A DNA stretch of 64,000 nucleotides from Candidatus Latescibacterota bacterium (GTDB lineage Bacteria > Krumholzibacteriota > Krumholzibacteriia > JACNKJ01), in contig JACKDC010000005.1 in NCBI GenBank assembly GCA_020633725.1, forward strand, positions 124,001 through 188,000, written 5' to 3'. A program made the position numbers and the translations under genes. Shown here piece by piece: positions 1-9,600 of the stretch. How positions within the stretch are numbered: position 1 is the first letter of the stretch; each line of letters begins with the position of its first letter. The notes under the pieces were generated by a model. That model was not told where the DNA came from. It did no database searches and worked only from the letters and a program-made list of their open reading frames with translations.

Positions 1-642
1 GCCCAGCCGGGCTGGCTCGGCGCCGACCCCGGCGAGGAACTGCACGCGGCCCTGGGCCTGGCCGCGCGGGAGGGCTGGGTGTGGCGGCTCGGCCGTCGCC
101 ATCGCCGCGGTCTGGGACTGGCCGAGGATCTCCGCCGCGACGAGACCGCCCTGCACCTCGACGGCGAGCTGAGCGCGGGACAGCTGCGCCTGGCGCTGCG
201 GCAGGTGGAGGAGCAGGTGGCCGTCGAGCTGATCGCGCCGCCGGGCTTTCCGCGGCGCGCGGACGAGCGCCGGGTGAGCCAGGAGCTCAGCGCCGCGCTT
301 GCGACGTCCTCGCGCTGGCGCATGAGCTGGCGCCGACGTCTGAGCGCCACCGGCGGCGGCAGCCTCCTGCAGTTCGCCGGTCCGCTGCCGCCGTGGCCCG
401 CGCTGCGCCTGCAGCTCTCGCGCGTGGATCTCGAGCCCGGCGCGCCGTCCTTCCTGCTCTTCGACGCCGACGCGCTCTCGCGCAGCGTGGAGGCCCTGTC
501 CGCCGGCGGCTGGCGGCTGGGCGCGCGGCTCGGCCTCGGGCCGCCGGGACGTCGCCTCGTGACGAGCGCAAACCTGTCACGCCAGGACGCCGGCGACACG
601 CGCTGGAGCGCGCGCTGCGAGCTCGACCTCGCTCGTCGTTGA
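1..642 (+). CDS. Hypothetical protein, C-terminal part (5' end outside window)
   Basis: An open frame runs from the first base to a TGA at 640-642, so the start lies upstream of the window and about 213 residues are visible. No recognisable domain or catalytic motif is seen. The visible part is rich in Leu, Arg and Ala. The last 120 residues alternate short polar and hydrophobic stretches and end in Asp-Leu-Ala-Arg-Arg, which would suit a beta-rich or barrel C-terminus, but this is only an impression. The competing frame starting at 81 is Arg/Ala-rich and looks like a shadow. The gene ends about 30 bp before anmK on the same strand, so the two could be co-transcribed. Confidence 0.5.
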   Translation, partial: AQPGWLGADPGEELHAALGLAAREGWVWRLGRRHRRGLGLAEDLRRDETALHLDGELSAGQLRLALRQVEEQVAVELIAPPGFPRRADERRVSQELSAALATSSRWRMSWRRRLSATGGGSLLQFAGPLPPWPALRLQLSRVDLEPGAPSFLLFDADALSRSVEALSAGGWRLGARLGLGPPGRRLVTSANLSRQDAGDTRWSARCELDLARR

Positions 643-676
643 CAGGATCCGCGCGGGGTGTTCCCATGCGCCCGTG

Positions 677-1822
677 ATGCGCTTCCACGGCAGCGGCGAG
701 TGGACCGTCCTCGGTCTCATGTGCGGCACCAGTCTGGACGGACTGGACGCCGCCCGGCTGCGCCTGCGCGCGGGCGCGTCGGGTCTCGAGGCCTGGGAGT
801 TCCTCGACTTCGCGACGGCGCCCTACCCGCCCGCGCTGCGCCTGGAGGCCGAGGCGCTCATCGAGGGCGGGCGGTGCAGCGCCGCGGCGTTGGGCGGACT
901 GCACGTCGGGCTGGCGCAGGCCTTCGCCGCCTTCGTCACCGAGCGCTTTCCCGCGCCGGTGGCCGACCTCGCCGCCTTTCCCGGCCAGACGCTCTGGCAC
1001 GATCCCGACGGCGCGGGCTTCAGCCTGCAGATCGGCTCGCCCGCGGCCTTCGCGCTGCTGACGGGGCTGCCCACGGTGGGCGAGTTCCGTCTGCCCGACG
1101 TGCTGCTGGGCGGACAGGGCGCGCCGCTGGTGCCGCTGGCCGACGCGCTGCTCCATCGCGACGCGGTGGAGGCTCGCGCGCTGGTCAACGTGGGCGGCAT
1201 CGCCAACGTCACGCTGCTGCCACCGGGCCGCGGGGTGGACGGCGTCCGCGCCTGGGACACCGGTCCCGGCAACACGCTCATGGACAGCCTCGCGCGTCTC
1301 GCCACCGGCAAGCCCTTCGACGCCGACGGCGCGCTCGCCGCCCGCGGCCACGTGCTCGAGCCGCTGCTCGCCGAGTGGCTCGCCGACCCGTGGTTTCGTC
1401 GCGAGCCGCCGAAGTCCACGGGCCGCGAGCGCTTCGGCGGCAGCTTCCTGCCGCCCGCGGCGCTGGACGCTCTCCGCCGCGAACACGGCGACGCCGATCT
1501 CATGGCCACCCTGCTCGAACTCACCGTGTGCGCGATCGCCGACGCCCTGGAACGCGAGCGCGTCGATCGCGTCTACCTGGCCGGTGGCGGCGCGGAGAAC
1601 CCCGCGCTGCGCGCGCGCCTGGCCGCGCGGATCGCGCCCGTGCCGCTCGCGACCAGCGACGCGCTCGGCCTGCCCAGCGCCGCCAAGGAGGCCGCCGACT
1701 TCGCCGTGCTGGCGCTCGAGGCCGCGGCGGGCAGGCCCGTCGCGCTGCCCGCCGTCACCGGGGCGCGCGCCGCCGCCGGCGCCGGCCTCTTCGCCCCCGG
1801 CGCACAGTCCTTCACCGCCTGA
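677..1822 (+). CDS. anmK: Anhydro-N-acetylmuramic acid kinase
   Basis: AnmK phosphorylates and hydrates 1,6-anhydro-MurNAc released during cell-wall turnover to give MurNAc-6-phosphate in the cytoplasm. The 381-residue product has the family length. The N-terminal nucleotide-binding motif reads GLMCGTSLDGLDAA, the central motif is NVGGIANVT, the phosphate motif is DTGPGNTLMD, and near the C-terminus comes YLAGGGAENPALRARL followed by a DALGLPSAAKEA-like block. The usual GLMSGTS has Cys in place of Ser here. ATG at 677 is preferred; an adjacent in-frame GTG at 674 is possible and no strong ribosome site decides between them. The next gene, 16 bp downstream, is a SpoIID/LytB-type protein, so the pair forms a peptidoglycan-metabolism cluster. 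Confidence 0.93.
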   Translation: MRFHGSGEWTVLGLMCGTSLDGLDAARLRLRAGASGLEAWEFLDFATAPYPPALRLEAEALIEGGRCSAAALGGLHVGLAQAFAAFVTERFPAPVADLAAFPGQTLWHDPDGAGFSLQIGSPAAFALLTGLPTVGEFRLPDVLLGGQGAPLVPLADALLHRDAVEARALVNVGGIANVTLLPPGRGVDGVRAWDTGPGNTLMDSLARLATGKPFDADGALAARGHVLEPLLAEWLADPWFRREPPKSTGRERFGGSFLPPAALDALRREHGDADLMATLLELTVCAIADALERERVDRVYLAGGGAENPALRARLAARIAPVPLATSDALGLPSAAKEAADFAVLALEAAAGRPVALPAVTGARAAAGAGLFAPGAQSFTA

Positions 1823-1838
1823 ACGAGGATCCATCCCC

Positions 1839-3191
1839 ATGACGACGACGCTCCGAACCCTTCGCAACCTCGCTCTCGTCTCGCTCGGCATCGCGCTGCT
1901 GGCGGGCTGTTCGGCCAAGTCGCCTGTCCCCGTCGTCGAGCAGCGCACGGTGGTGGAGGCCAAGCCGGAGCGCCTGCCGGCGCTGCAACTCGGACGCGAG
2001 CCGGACATCCGCATCCTGCTCACGCGCAACGTGAGCGCCGTGGAGGTGCGCTGCAGCCGCGGGTTCGTCGCCCTCGACGCGCGCGGCCGCGTGATGGGCC
2101 GCTACGGCACCGGGCAGCGCTACCACTTCTTCCAGAGCCGCAGGAGTCCGGACCGCCTCGAGGTCTACAGCGAGAGCCTGCGCGGCGGCGCGCGCACGCG
2201 CGCGGCGCTGGGACGTCTGCCCTTTCACGACGCCGTCTACCTGCAGCCCGAAAGCGGCGGCGTGCTGAGCGTGAACGGCCAGAGCTACCGCGGGCGCTTC
2301 AAGCTGTGGCGCGAGGGGGACCACTTCAGCTGCCTCAACCTGCTGCCGCTGGAGCTCTACCTGCGCGGCGTGGTGCCGCACGAGATCGGCCACCTCAAGG
2401 CCAGCGGCTTCGAGGCGATGAAGGCGCAGGCCGTGGCGAGTCGCAACTACGCGCTGCAGCGCCTGGCGGACAGCCGGGACCGCCCCTGGGACATGGTGGA
2501 CACGGTGTTCGATCAGGTCTATCGCGGGGTGCACGAGGAGTCGCGCTGGGCCAACCGCGCGATCGAGGCGACGCGGGGGCAGGTGCTCTACGACGGCGCG
2601 CGGCCGGCGGAGGTCTACTACTCGTCCACCTGCGGCGGCTACACGACGGACATCGATCAGGTCTGGAAGCACGCGCCGGCGGCCCACCTCGTGGCGGTGC
2701 GCGACGCCGACGCGGCCGGCCGCTCCTGGTGCCACAGCAGCAAGTACTTCCGCTGGCGTCACAGCTGGAGCGCGCGCGAGCTGGGGCAGATCCTGCGCGC
2801 CTACCTGCCCGCGGCGGCGGAGCTGCCGTCCGGCACGAAGATCGGCTACATCCGCGACGTCCGCATCACCCAGACCACGCCCGAGGGCCGCGCCAAGCGC
2901 CTGGAGGTGGAGACCGACCGCGGCACCTTCGTCGTGAAGGGCGACCGCATCCGCTCGGCCTTGAAGCGCGATCTCGACGGCAACGCGCTGCGGAGCATCC
3001 TCTTTCAGCTGCAGGCGGAGCGGGACGCCCAGGGGCGCCTCGTGCGCCTCACGGCGGTGGGTGCGGGCTGGGGGCACGGCATCGGGATGTGCCAGGTCGG
3101 GGCCATCGCGCGGAGCGCGGCGGGGGAGTCCTACGACCAGATCCTGGCGGCCTACTACCCGGGCACGCGCCTCAGACGGGTCTGGCACTGA
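1839..3191 (+). CDS. SpoIID/LytB domain lipoprotein
   Basis: 450 residues. The N-terminus is a lipoprotein signal with lipobox LLAGC (Cys24), so it should be anchored in a membrane facing the periplasm. The SpoIID/LytB domain covers roughly residues 160-450. It includes YLRGVVPHEIGHLKASGFEA (the Glu of the PxE motif corresponds to the catalytic acid of SpoIID lytic transglycosylase), AMKAQAVASRNYAL, STCGGYTTD and the terminal GWGHGIGMCQVGA. SpoIID cleaves denuded glycan strands during engulfment in Firmicutes; homologues in Gram-negatives act as amidase enhancers or glycan lyases of uncertain role. The start at 1839 was chosen because it gives a complete signal peptide. It sits just downstream of anmK, probably in one operon. 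Confidence 0.88.
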   Translation: MTTTLRTLRNLALVSLGIALLAGCSAKSPVPVVEQRTVVEAKPERLPALQLGREPDIRILLTRNVSAVEVRCSRGFVALDARGRVMGRYGTGQRYHFFQSRRSPDRLEVYSESLRGGARTRAALGRLPFHDAVYLQPESGGVLSVNGQSYRGRFKLWREGDHFSCLNLLPLELYLRGVVPHEIGHLKASGFEAMKAQAVASRNYALQRLADSRDRPWDMVDTVFDQVYRGVHEESRWANRAIEATRGQVLYDGARPAEVYYSSTCGGYTTDIDQVWKHAPAAHLVAVRDADAAGRSWCHSSKYFRWRHSWSARELGQILRAYLPAAAELPSGTKIGYIRDVRITQTTPEGRAKRLEVETDRGTFVVKGDRIRSALKRDLDGNALRSILFQLQAERDAQGRLVRLTAVGAGWGHGIGMCQVGAIARSAAGESYDQILAAYYPGTRLRRVWH

Positions 3192-3251
3192 AGCGGGGAA
3201 GCCCTTGGGGGCTGGCCGCTTGCGCCATCGGACCGGGCCGTCCGCTGAGTA

Positions 3252-3280
3252 TTGACACGCCCGGGCCCCTTTGCTACTTT
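3252..3280 (+). promoter_or_regulatory. Sigma-70 promoter of tRNA-Asp
   Basis: A consensus -35 TTGACA (3252-3257), a 17-bp spacer and -10 TACTTT (3275-3280) lie 18 bp before the tRNA. This is the best-matching housekeeping promoter in the window. Confidence 0.85.
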
Positions 3281-3297
3281 CCCCCCCTGCCAGTTTG

Positions 3298-3372
3298 GGG
3301 GGCGTAGTTCAGCCTGGTTAGAACGCCTGCCTGTCGAGCAGGAGGTCGCGAGTTCGAATCTCGTCGCTCCCG
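3298..3372 (+). tRNA. tRNA-Asp (anticodon GTC)
   Basis: A full cloverleaf can be folded by eye. The acceptor stem is 3298-3304 with 3365-3371 (one G-U pair), the D stem 3307-3310/3321-3324, the anticodon stem 3326-3330/3338-3342 with loop CTGTCGA (anticodon GTC), and the T stem 3348-3352/3360-3364 with loop TTCGAAT. The discriminator is G3372. CCA is not encoded (the next bases are CCT), so it must be added after transcription. Confidence 0.95.
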
Positions 3373-3390
3373 CCTCAAGCGGTACCGTGA

Positions 3391-3430
3391 GCCCTGTCAC
3401 AACGCGAGTTGCGGCAGGGCTTCGTGCTTC
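3391..3430 (+). terminator. Rho-independent terminator of tRNA-Asp
   Basis: A 13-position stem (3391-3403 with 3408-3420, one A-C mismatch and one G-U pair) closes a GCGA tetraloop. It is followed by the T-rich stretch TTCGTGCTTCC. It begins 18 bp after the tRNA. Confidence 0.75.
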
Positions 3431-3449
3431 CGGTAGCGGCTTTCCCCCC

Positions 3450-3478
3450 TCGACAGGCCCCCCTCGGCTGGCTAGACT
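3450..3478 (+). promoter_or_regulatory. Sigma-70-type promoter of the beta-helix gene
   Basis: -35 TCGACA (3450-3455), 17-bp spacer, -10 TAGACT (3473-3478). Predicted transcription start is about 3485, giving a leader of about 43 nt before the ATG at 3528. Confidence 0.6.
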
Positions 3479-3527
3479 GCTGCGGCGCGCCGGCTTGCGC
3501 GCCGGTCCGCCCCACCCGAGGAGCCCG

Positions 3528-4664
3528 ATGCGCCCGCTCGTTCCCCTCCTTGCCTCCGCCGCGCTCGCGGTCGCGCTTCCTGCCGCGGCAGCCACCTTCC
3601 TGGTGCTGCCCGACGGCAGCGGCGACACGCCGAGCATCGCCGACGCCCTTCGCCTCGCCGTGAGCGGCGACGTGATCGAGCTCGGCGACGGGGTCTTCGG
3701 CGGCCTGGGCAGCGCGGGCCTGGCCACCGACGGCCGCGCGCTGACCCTGCGCTCCCACAGCGGCAACCCCGGCGCCTGCGTGATCGACGGCGCGGCGGCC
3801 ACGACCTCGCTCCTGCGCATCGGCGGCGGGGGCAGCGAGCTCTGCCGCATCGAGGGGATCGGCTTTCGCGGCGCCGCCCTCTCGAACGCGGACGGCGGAG
3901 CGCTGTTCATCGAGAGCGGCGCCCCGCGCATCGCGAACTGCCGCTTCAGCGACAACGCGGCGCACCGGGGCGGCGCGGTGCTCTGCACGGGCGGCGCGCC
4001 GCGCTTCGAGAACTGCCTCTTCGTGGACAACCGCGCGTCCACCGGCGGCGGCGCGCTGGCGGCGACGGAGGCCGCGGACGTCACGGTCACCGGCTGCCGC
4101 TTCGCGGGCAACACGGCCGCCTACGGCGGCGCCTTCTTCGTCGACCGGGCCTCGCTCACGCTGACGGGCAACATCGTCGTGGGCAACAGCGCGAGCGAGC
4201 GCGGCGGCGCGATCTACGCCGGCGACCACGCGTCGCTCGACGTCGCCACCTGCACGCTCGCCTGGAACGACGCGCCCGCGGGCTGCGGCCTCACCCTCGT
4301 CACCTTCGCGAACGCCGCGCTCCGGCGGACGATCCTCGCCTTCGGCGCCGGCGGCGAGGCCGTGGACCTGCGCTACGACGCCACGATCGCCGTGAGCTGC
4401 AGCGACCTCTTCGGCAACGCCGGTGGCGACTGGACGGGCGCGCTGGCCGCGCAGGCGAACCAGGCGGGCAATCTCGCCGCCGACCCGCGCTTCTGCGGCG
4501 ATGCGGACGACCAGAACGTCGGCCTCGCCGCCGACTCGCCCTGCGCGGCGGGCGCCAGCGCCTGCGGCGCCATGGGCGCGAAGCCCGTCAGTTGCGCCGG
4601 TCGGGAAGCGCGCGAGACCAGCCTCGGGGCCGTCAAGACGCTCTATGGACGGGGGGGGGACTAG
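3528..4664 (+). CDS. Secreted right-handed beta-helix protein
   Basis: 378 residues. The first 21 form a Sec signal peptide ending in PAAAA. The rest is a parallel beta-helix of the pectate-lyase-3/polymorphic outer-membrane-protein type, with repeated coils of the form GGALxxxxGxPxxxNCxFxxN (for example around genomic 3890-4230), each with a GGA turn. The last third contains a DPRFCG block common in such exoproteins. It lacks the C-terminal sorting domain found on other secreted proteins in the window. Function is unknown; a surface or periplasmic binding or lyase role is possible. ATG at 3528 was chosen for the signal peptide and the GAGGAG ribosome site 6-11 bp upstream. The 3' end holds a run of nine G that also serves as the ribosome site of hldD. 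Confidence 0.8.
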   Translation: MRPLVPLLASAALAVALPAAAATFLVLPDGSGDTPSIADALRLAVSGDVIELGDGVFGGLGSAGLATDGRALTLRSHSGNPGACVIDGAAATTSLLRIGGGGSELCRIEGIGFRGAALSNADGGALFIESGAPRIANCRFSDNAAHRGGAVLCTGGAPRFENCLFVDNRASTGGGALAATEAADVTVTGCRFAGNTAAYGGAFFVDRASLTLTGNIVVGNSASERGGAIYAGDHASLDVATCTLAWNDAPAGCGLTLVTFANAALRRTILAFGAGGEAVDLRYDATIAVSCSDLFGNAGGDWTGALAAQANQAGNLAADPRFCGDADDQNVGLAADSPCAAGASACGAMGAKPVSCAGREARETSLGAVKTLYGRGGD

Positions 4665-4665
4665 C

Positions 4666-5628
4666 GTGGGTCCGCGGATCATCGTCACCGGGGCGGCCGG
4701 CTTCATCGGCAGCAATCTCGTGGCCGCGCTGAACGCGGCCGGCGAGCGGGACCTCCTCCTCGTGGATCACCTGGACACGGGGCCCAAGTGGAAGAACCTG
4801 CTCGGCCTCCGCTACGAGGACTACCTCGACAAGGCGGAGTTCCGCGCGCGGCTGCGGGCGGGGCGTCTCGACGCGCCGCGGGTGATCTACCACCTGGGCG
4901 CGTGCAGTTCCACCACGGAGACCGACGCCGGCTACCTGATGGACAACAACTACGCCTACACGCGCGAGCTCTGTGCGTGGGCCCTGGCGGCGGGGGCGCG
5001 CTTCGTCTACGCGTCGAGCGCGGCCACCTACGGCGACGGCGCGCTCGGCTACGACGACGACGACGCCCTCACGCCGCGCCTGCGTCCGCTCAACATGTAC
5101 GGCTACTCGAAGCAGGCCTTCGATCTGTGGGCGCTCGCGCACGGGCTGCTGGACCGCATCGCGGGACTCAAGTACTTCAACGTCTACGGACCGGGCGAGC
5201 AGCACAAGGGCGACATGCGCTCGGTGGTGCACAAGGCGGCCGAGCAGATCGCCGAGCGCGGCCGCGTGGGGCTCTTCCGCTCCTACCGGCCGGACTTCGC
5301 CGACGGCGAGCAGCGGCGCGACTTCGTCCACGTGGACGACGCCGTGGCCGTCACGCTGCACTTCGGCGCGCCGGACGCCCCCGGCGGCCTCTACAACTGC
5401 GGCACGGGTCGGGCCCGCACCTGGCTGGACCTCGCGCGCGCCGTGTTCGCGGCCATGGGCAAGGAGCCGGCGATCGACTTCATCCCCATGCCCGAGAGCC
5501 TGCGCCCCAACTACCAGTACGAGACACAGGCCCGCAGCGAGAAGCTGCGCGCCGCCGGCTACGCCGCGCCCTTCCGTTCGCTGGAGGACGGCGTCGCCGC
5601 CACCATCAAGGCGATTCACGGGAGCTGA
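4666..5628 (+). CDS. hldD: ADP-L-glycero-D-manno-heptose 6-epimerase
   Basis: HldD (RfaD) epimerises ADP-D,D-heptose to ADP-L,D-heptose, the activated sugar for the LPS inner core. The 320-residue product has the NADP-binding GAAGFIG motif (Gly9, Gly12, Gly15), the HldD-specific stretch VDHLDTGPKWKNLLGL, HLGACSSTTE, and the SDR catalytic pair Tyr145/Lys149 in YGYSK. The later KYFNVYGPGEQHKG block also matches the family. GTG at 4666 is favoured: it follows the previous stop by 1 bp, is preceded by a G9A ribosome site, and puts the Rossmann motif at the family position. An in-frame ATG at 4645 overlaps the upstream gene by 20 bp and would add seven residues. Confidence 0.92.
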   Translation: MGPRIIVTGAAGFIGSNLVAALNAAGERDLLLVDHLDTGPKWKNLLGLRYEDYLDKAEFRARLRAGRLDAPRVIYHLGACSSTTETDAGYLMDNNYAYTRELCAWALAAGARFVYASSAATYGDGALGYDDDDALTPRLRPLNMYGYSKQAFDLWALAHGLLDRIAGLKYFNVYGPGEQHKGDMRSVVHKAAEQIAERGRVGLFRSYRPDFADGEQRRDFVHVDDAVAVTLHFGAPDAPGGLYNCGTGRARTWLDLARAVFAAMGKEPAIDFIPMPESLRPNYQYETQARSEKLRAAGYAAPFRSLEDGVAATIKAIHGS

Positions 5629-5630
5629 GG

Positions 5631-6665
5631 ATGCGCTTTCTCGTCACCGGCGGCTCGGGTTTCCTGGGCATCAATCTGATTCGACGCCTGCTGGCCGAGG
5701 GCCAGGAGGTCCGCAACCTCGACCTGCTGCCCTTCGACTATCCCGAGGCGCCGCGGGTCGAGTCGGTGGCGGGGGACATCCGCCACCGCGCGACGGTGGA
5801 CCGCTGCATGGAGGGCGTGGATCAGGTGGTCCACTGCGCGGCGGCGCTGCCGCTCTATCCGGCCGAGGAGATCCGCAGCACGGACATCGACGGCACCCGC
5901 AACGTGCTCGACAGCGCGAAGGCGCACGGGGCGGCGCGCTTCATCCAGATCTCCAGCACGGCGGTCTACGGGATCCCCGATCACCATCCGCTGGTGGAGA
6001 CGGATCCGCTGGTGGGCGTCGGACCCTACGGCGAAGCCAAGATCGCGGCCGAGCAGCTCTGCGTGGACGCGCGCGGCGACGGCTTCTGCGTGCCCATCAT
6101 CCGCCCCAAGTCCTTCATCGGGCCCGAGCGCCTGGGCGTCTTCGCCCTCTTCTACGATTTCGCGCGCACGGGTCACGGCTTCCCCGTGCTGGGCAACGGC
6201 AACAACCTGTACCAGTACCTCGACGTCGCCGATCTCTGCGACGCCATCTGGCTCTGCGCCACGCTGCCCGCGGCCACGGTGGACGACGTGTTCAACATCG
6301 GCGCGAAGGTGTACGGCACCACGCGCGAGGACTTCCAGGCGGTGCTGGACGAAGCCGGCTACGGCAAGAAGATCAAGTCGCTGCCCGCCGGGCCGGCCAT
6401 CGCGGTGCTGAGGGTGCTCGAGGCGCTCAAGATCTCGCCCCTCTACAAGTGGGTCTACGAGACGGCCAGCAAGGAGTCCTTCGTCTCCATCGAGAAGGCG
6501 GAGCGGGTGCTGGGCTACGCGCCGAAGTTCTCCAACCGCGATGCGCTCCTGCGCAACTACCACTGGTACCTGGAGAACCTCTCCCGCTTCCAGGGCGCCT
6601 CGGGCGTCACGCACCGGGTGCCCTGGAAGCAGGGCGTGCTGGCGATGGCCAAGCTCTTCTACTAG
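5631..6665 (+). CDS. NAD-dependent epimerase/dehydratase (extended SDR)
   Basis: 344 residues. Rossmann motif TGGSGFLG at the N-terminus and catalytic Tyr133/Lys137 in PYGEAK, with IQISSTAVYG just before, place it among nucleotide-sugar epimerases and dehydratases. Substrate is not clear. The ATG lies 2 bp after the hldD stop (GAGG ribosome site overlapping it), so it is probably translationally coupled to hldD and works in LPS or other surface-glycan synthesis. The C-terminal 90 residues (ETASKESFVSIEKAERVLGY) resemble the substrate-binding lobe of the UDP-glucose 4-epimerase-like branch. It ends 8 bp from the convergent FG-GAP gene with no room for a separate terminator. Confidence 0.85.
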   Translation: MRFLVTGGSGFLGINLIRRLLAEGQEVRNLDLLPFDYPEAPRVESVAGDIRHRATVDRCMEGVDQVVHCAAALPLYPAEEIRSTDIDGTRNVLDSAKAHGAARFIQISSTAVYGIPDHHPLVETDPLVGVGPYGEAKIAAEQLCVDARGDGFCVPIIRPKSFIGPERLGVFALFYDFARTGHGFPVLGNGNNLYQYLDVADLCDAIWLCATLPAATVDDVFNIGAKVYGTTREDFQAVLDEAGYGKKIKSLPAGPAIAVLRVLEALKISPLYKWVYETASKESFVSIEKAERVLGYAPKFSNRDALLRNYHWYLENLSRFQGASGVTHRVPWKQGVLAMAKLFY

Positions 6666-6673
6666 GCGTCGTC

Positions 6674-9600
6674 TCAGCGCAGCAGGACGAGCTTCCGCGC
6701 ATCCGTTCGTCCCCCCGTCTCGAGACGGACGAAGTAGACGCCGCTGGGAGCGGCGCGCCCCTGGGCGTCGCGGCCGTCCCACTGCGCGGCGTAGCGCCCG
6801 GCCGGGCGCGCTCCCTCCTGCAGGACCGTCACCAGCCGCCCGGACACGTCGTAGACCGCCAGGCGGCTGGCCTGCCGTGCGGGCAGCGTGAAGGCGAACT
6901 GCGTGATCCCGGTGAAGGGGTTCGGGGCGGGGGCGTCGAGCAGGGCGTGCAGGGGGCCGCCGTCGCCTGGCCCTTCCGCCACCCCGGTGCTCGAGGACGT
7001 GCGCAGATCGGCCTCGCTGGGCGCATTGCCGGGAGGGGAGAGCCAGCGCGAGCGCGGGAAGTACACCGAGCGGCTGATCGTGCGCAGACGCCAGTGGTAC
7101 AGCGTGGAGGGATCGAGCCCCCCGGCCAGATCGGCGAGCTGCACGGCGCTGCCGTCGACGCCGGGTGCGCCCGTGTCCCGGACGGGCCCGGTCACGAGGC
7201 CGCTGCCGTCGAAGGGCGTGCCGCGGGGCTTGACCTCGAACTGCAGGCGGATCGCGTCGCGGCCGGCGGCGCTGCGGCCGATCGCGTCGATGCGGAAAGC
7301 GTGGCCGGAGTCCGAGAGGCCGAGCAGGGCGATGGGGCCGCTGTCGTCGAAGCGCCGCTGGCGCGGGACGCGGGGCGGACCCCCGCCGCGGCAGCCCAGG
7401 GACAGGTAGAACTTCCCCTGGTCGGGCTCGGCGTCGTCGAAGTAGGGCGCGCCGATGAGGAGATCGGCGAAGCCGTCGCCGTTGACGTCTCCGGCCGGAG
7501 CGAGCGCGGTGCCGAAGCCGTCCTCCAGCTGCTCGCCGCCGAAGATCGCGGTGGACACCGGCGCGACGCCCGTCGCCGAGCCCCGATACACCCAGACCTT
7601 GCCGATGCTCCCGATGTACTTGCGCTCCCCGATGGCGATGTCCGAGAAGCCATCGCCGTTCGCGTCGCCGGCCGAGGCCACGGCGACGCCGAACCAGGCG
7701 TAGGGCTGGTAGCCGCGCTCCCACCAGTCGGGGAAGAGGGAGAGCCCCGTGGGCGATCCGTAGTACACGAACGCGGCGCCTTCCTCTGCGAGCGACTGCT
7801 GATAGCGCGGCGCGCCGACGATGACGTCCGAGTAGCCGTCGCCGTTCACGTCGCCCGCGCAGGCCACGGAGGCGCCGAAGTGAGCGTTGCTGCCGCCGGC
7901 TTCGGAGTACCAGTTGGCGAAGGGTCCGAGGCCGGAGGCGGAACCGAAGTAAAGGAACGCCCGGCCCTGTCCCGCGGCTGTGTTGGTGAACTGCGGCGCG
8001 CCGACGATGACGTCCGAATAGCCGTCGCGGTTCACGTCGCCGGCCGAGCTGACCGAGGCGCCGAACGCCGCCGAGTCCTGGTTGCCTTCCCGTGTCCAGG
8101 CGGGCGAGGTCGCGAGTCCTGCGGCCGAACCCAGGTAGAGCGCCGCGCGGCCTTCGTAGGCCTGGTCGTCGGTGAAGTCAGAGACGCCGATGATGACGTC
8201 GGCGAAGCCGTCGCCGTTCACGTCGCCGGCCCCGGCGACCGCGCCGAGGTAGTCCGGGAACTGCTGGTCGTTGTTCTTGAACCAGTCCGGGGTGGCCGAC
8301 AGGCCGCCCGCGGAGCCGTAGAAGACGTAGCTGCGCCCGGCGAGGCCGTTGCCGTTGTCGCGTCCGGGCGCGCTGATGATGACGTCGGCGAAGCCGTCGC
8401 CGTTCACGTCGCCGGCGCCCGCGACGGCGCCGCCCACCCGCGCGCTGGCCATGTCGCCGACGAAGGTCCAGTCGGGCGTGCCGTGGTTCGTTCCGTCCGG
8501 CCCCAGGAAGAGCATGGCCATGCCGGCCTGCGGGAACTCGGTGGAGTCGTAGAAGGGGGATCCCACCAGGAAGTCGGAGTAGCCGTCGCCATTCACGTCG
8601 CCGGCCGAGGCGACGGCGGCCCCGAAGAGGTCGGAGCCCTGGGGGCCCAGGACCGTCGTGGGGGTCAGGACGTCGAGGCCACGCCCCGTGCCGTTGTAGA
8701 CGAACGCCGCGCCCTCGCCCGGCTGCCCGTTCTGGTAGAGGTAGGCGCCGGCGATGGCGTCGTTGAAGCCGTCGCCGTTCACGTCCCCCGCGGTGCCGAC
8801 CGAGTAGCCGAGGCGCGAACCCGCCTGCGCGTCGTAGAATGACCAGGTCGCTGCCGTCGCCGGTCCGCCGGGGCCGCCCGCGTAGACGAAGGCCACGCCC
8901 GCGTCGACCCCCGAGAAGTCGAGTTTCGGCGCCCCGACGATGACGTCCGCGTAGCCGTCGCCGTCCATGTCGCCCGCCGTCGCCACCTTGGTGCCGAACT
9001 CGGCCCCGGCCTGGTCGCCCTCGGCCGACCAGACGGGGCTCGCCGCGAGACCGTCCGCCGAGCCGAGGTAGACGAAGGCCGCGCCCTCGTCCACCTGGCC
9101 GTCGTCGTAGTAGTTGGCGCCCACGATGACGTCCGCGTAGCCGTCGCCGTTCACGTCGCCCGCGGTCCCCACCGACCAGCCCAGCCGCGCGTTGTCCTGG
9201 TCGCTTTCGGCGGTCCAGCTTGCCGTCGCGCTCAGTCCCGCCGGCGAGCCGAGGTAGAGGTAGGCCCGGCCTTCGTAGGCCTGGCCGTTGCTCAGGCCCG
9301 GCGCGCCGATGATGACGTCCGCGTAGCCGTCCGCGTTCACGTCGCCCGCCGGACCCAGGGAGAAGCCGAAGTTGGCCAGGTTGGCGTTGCCCTCCATGGT
9401 CCAGTCGGGGTCGAGGCTGAGGCCGAGAGGGCCGCCGAGGTAGAGGTAGACGACCCCCTCGTCGCTCTCGCCGTCGTCGTAGAGGAAGGCGCCGACGAGC
9501 ACGTCGTCGTAGCCGTCGCCATCCACGTCGCCGGCGGTGGACACCGCGAAGCCGAAGTGGCCGCCGGCCTGGTCGCAGGTCGCCGTCCAGTCGGGGGCGT

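Noticed and set aside
4973..8842. A 1289-codon plus-strand open frame across hldD, the second epimerase and the FG-GAP gene
   Set aside because: It crosses two well-supported genes in another frame and has no recognisable protein features.
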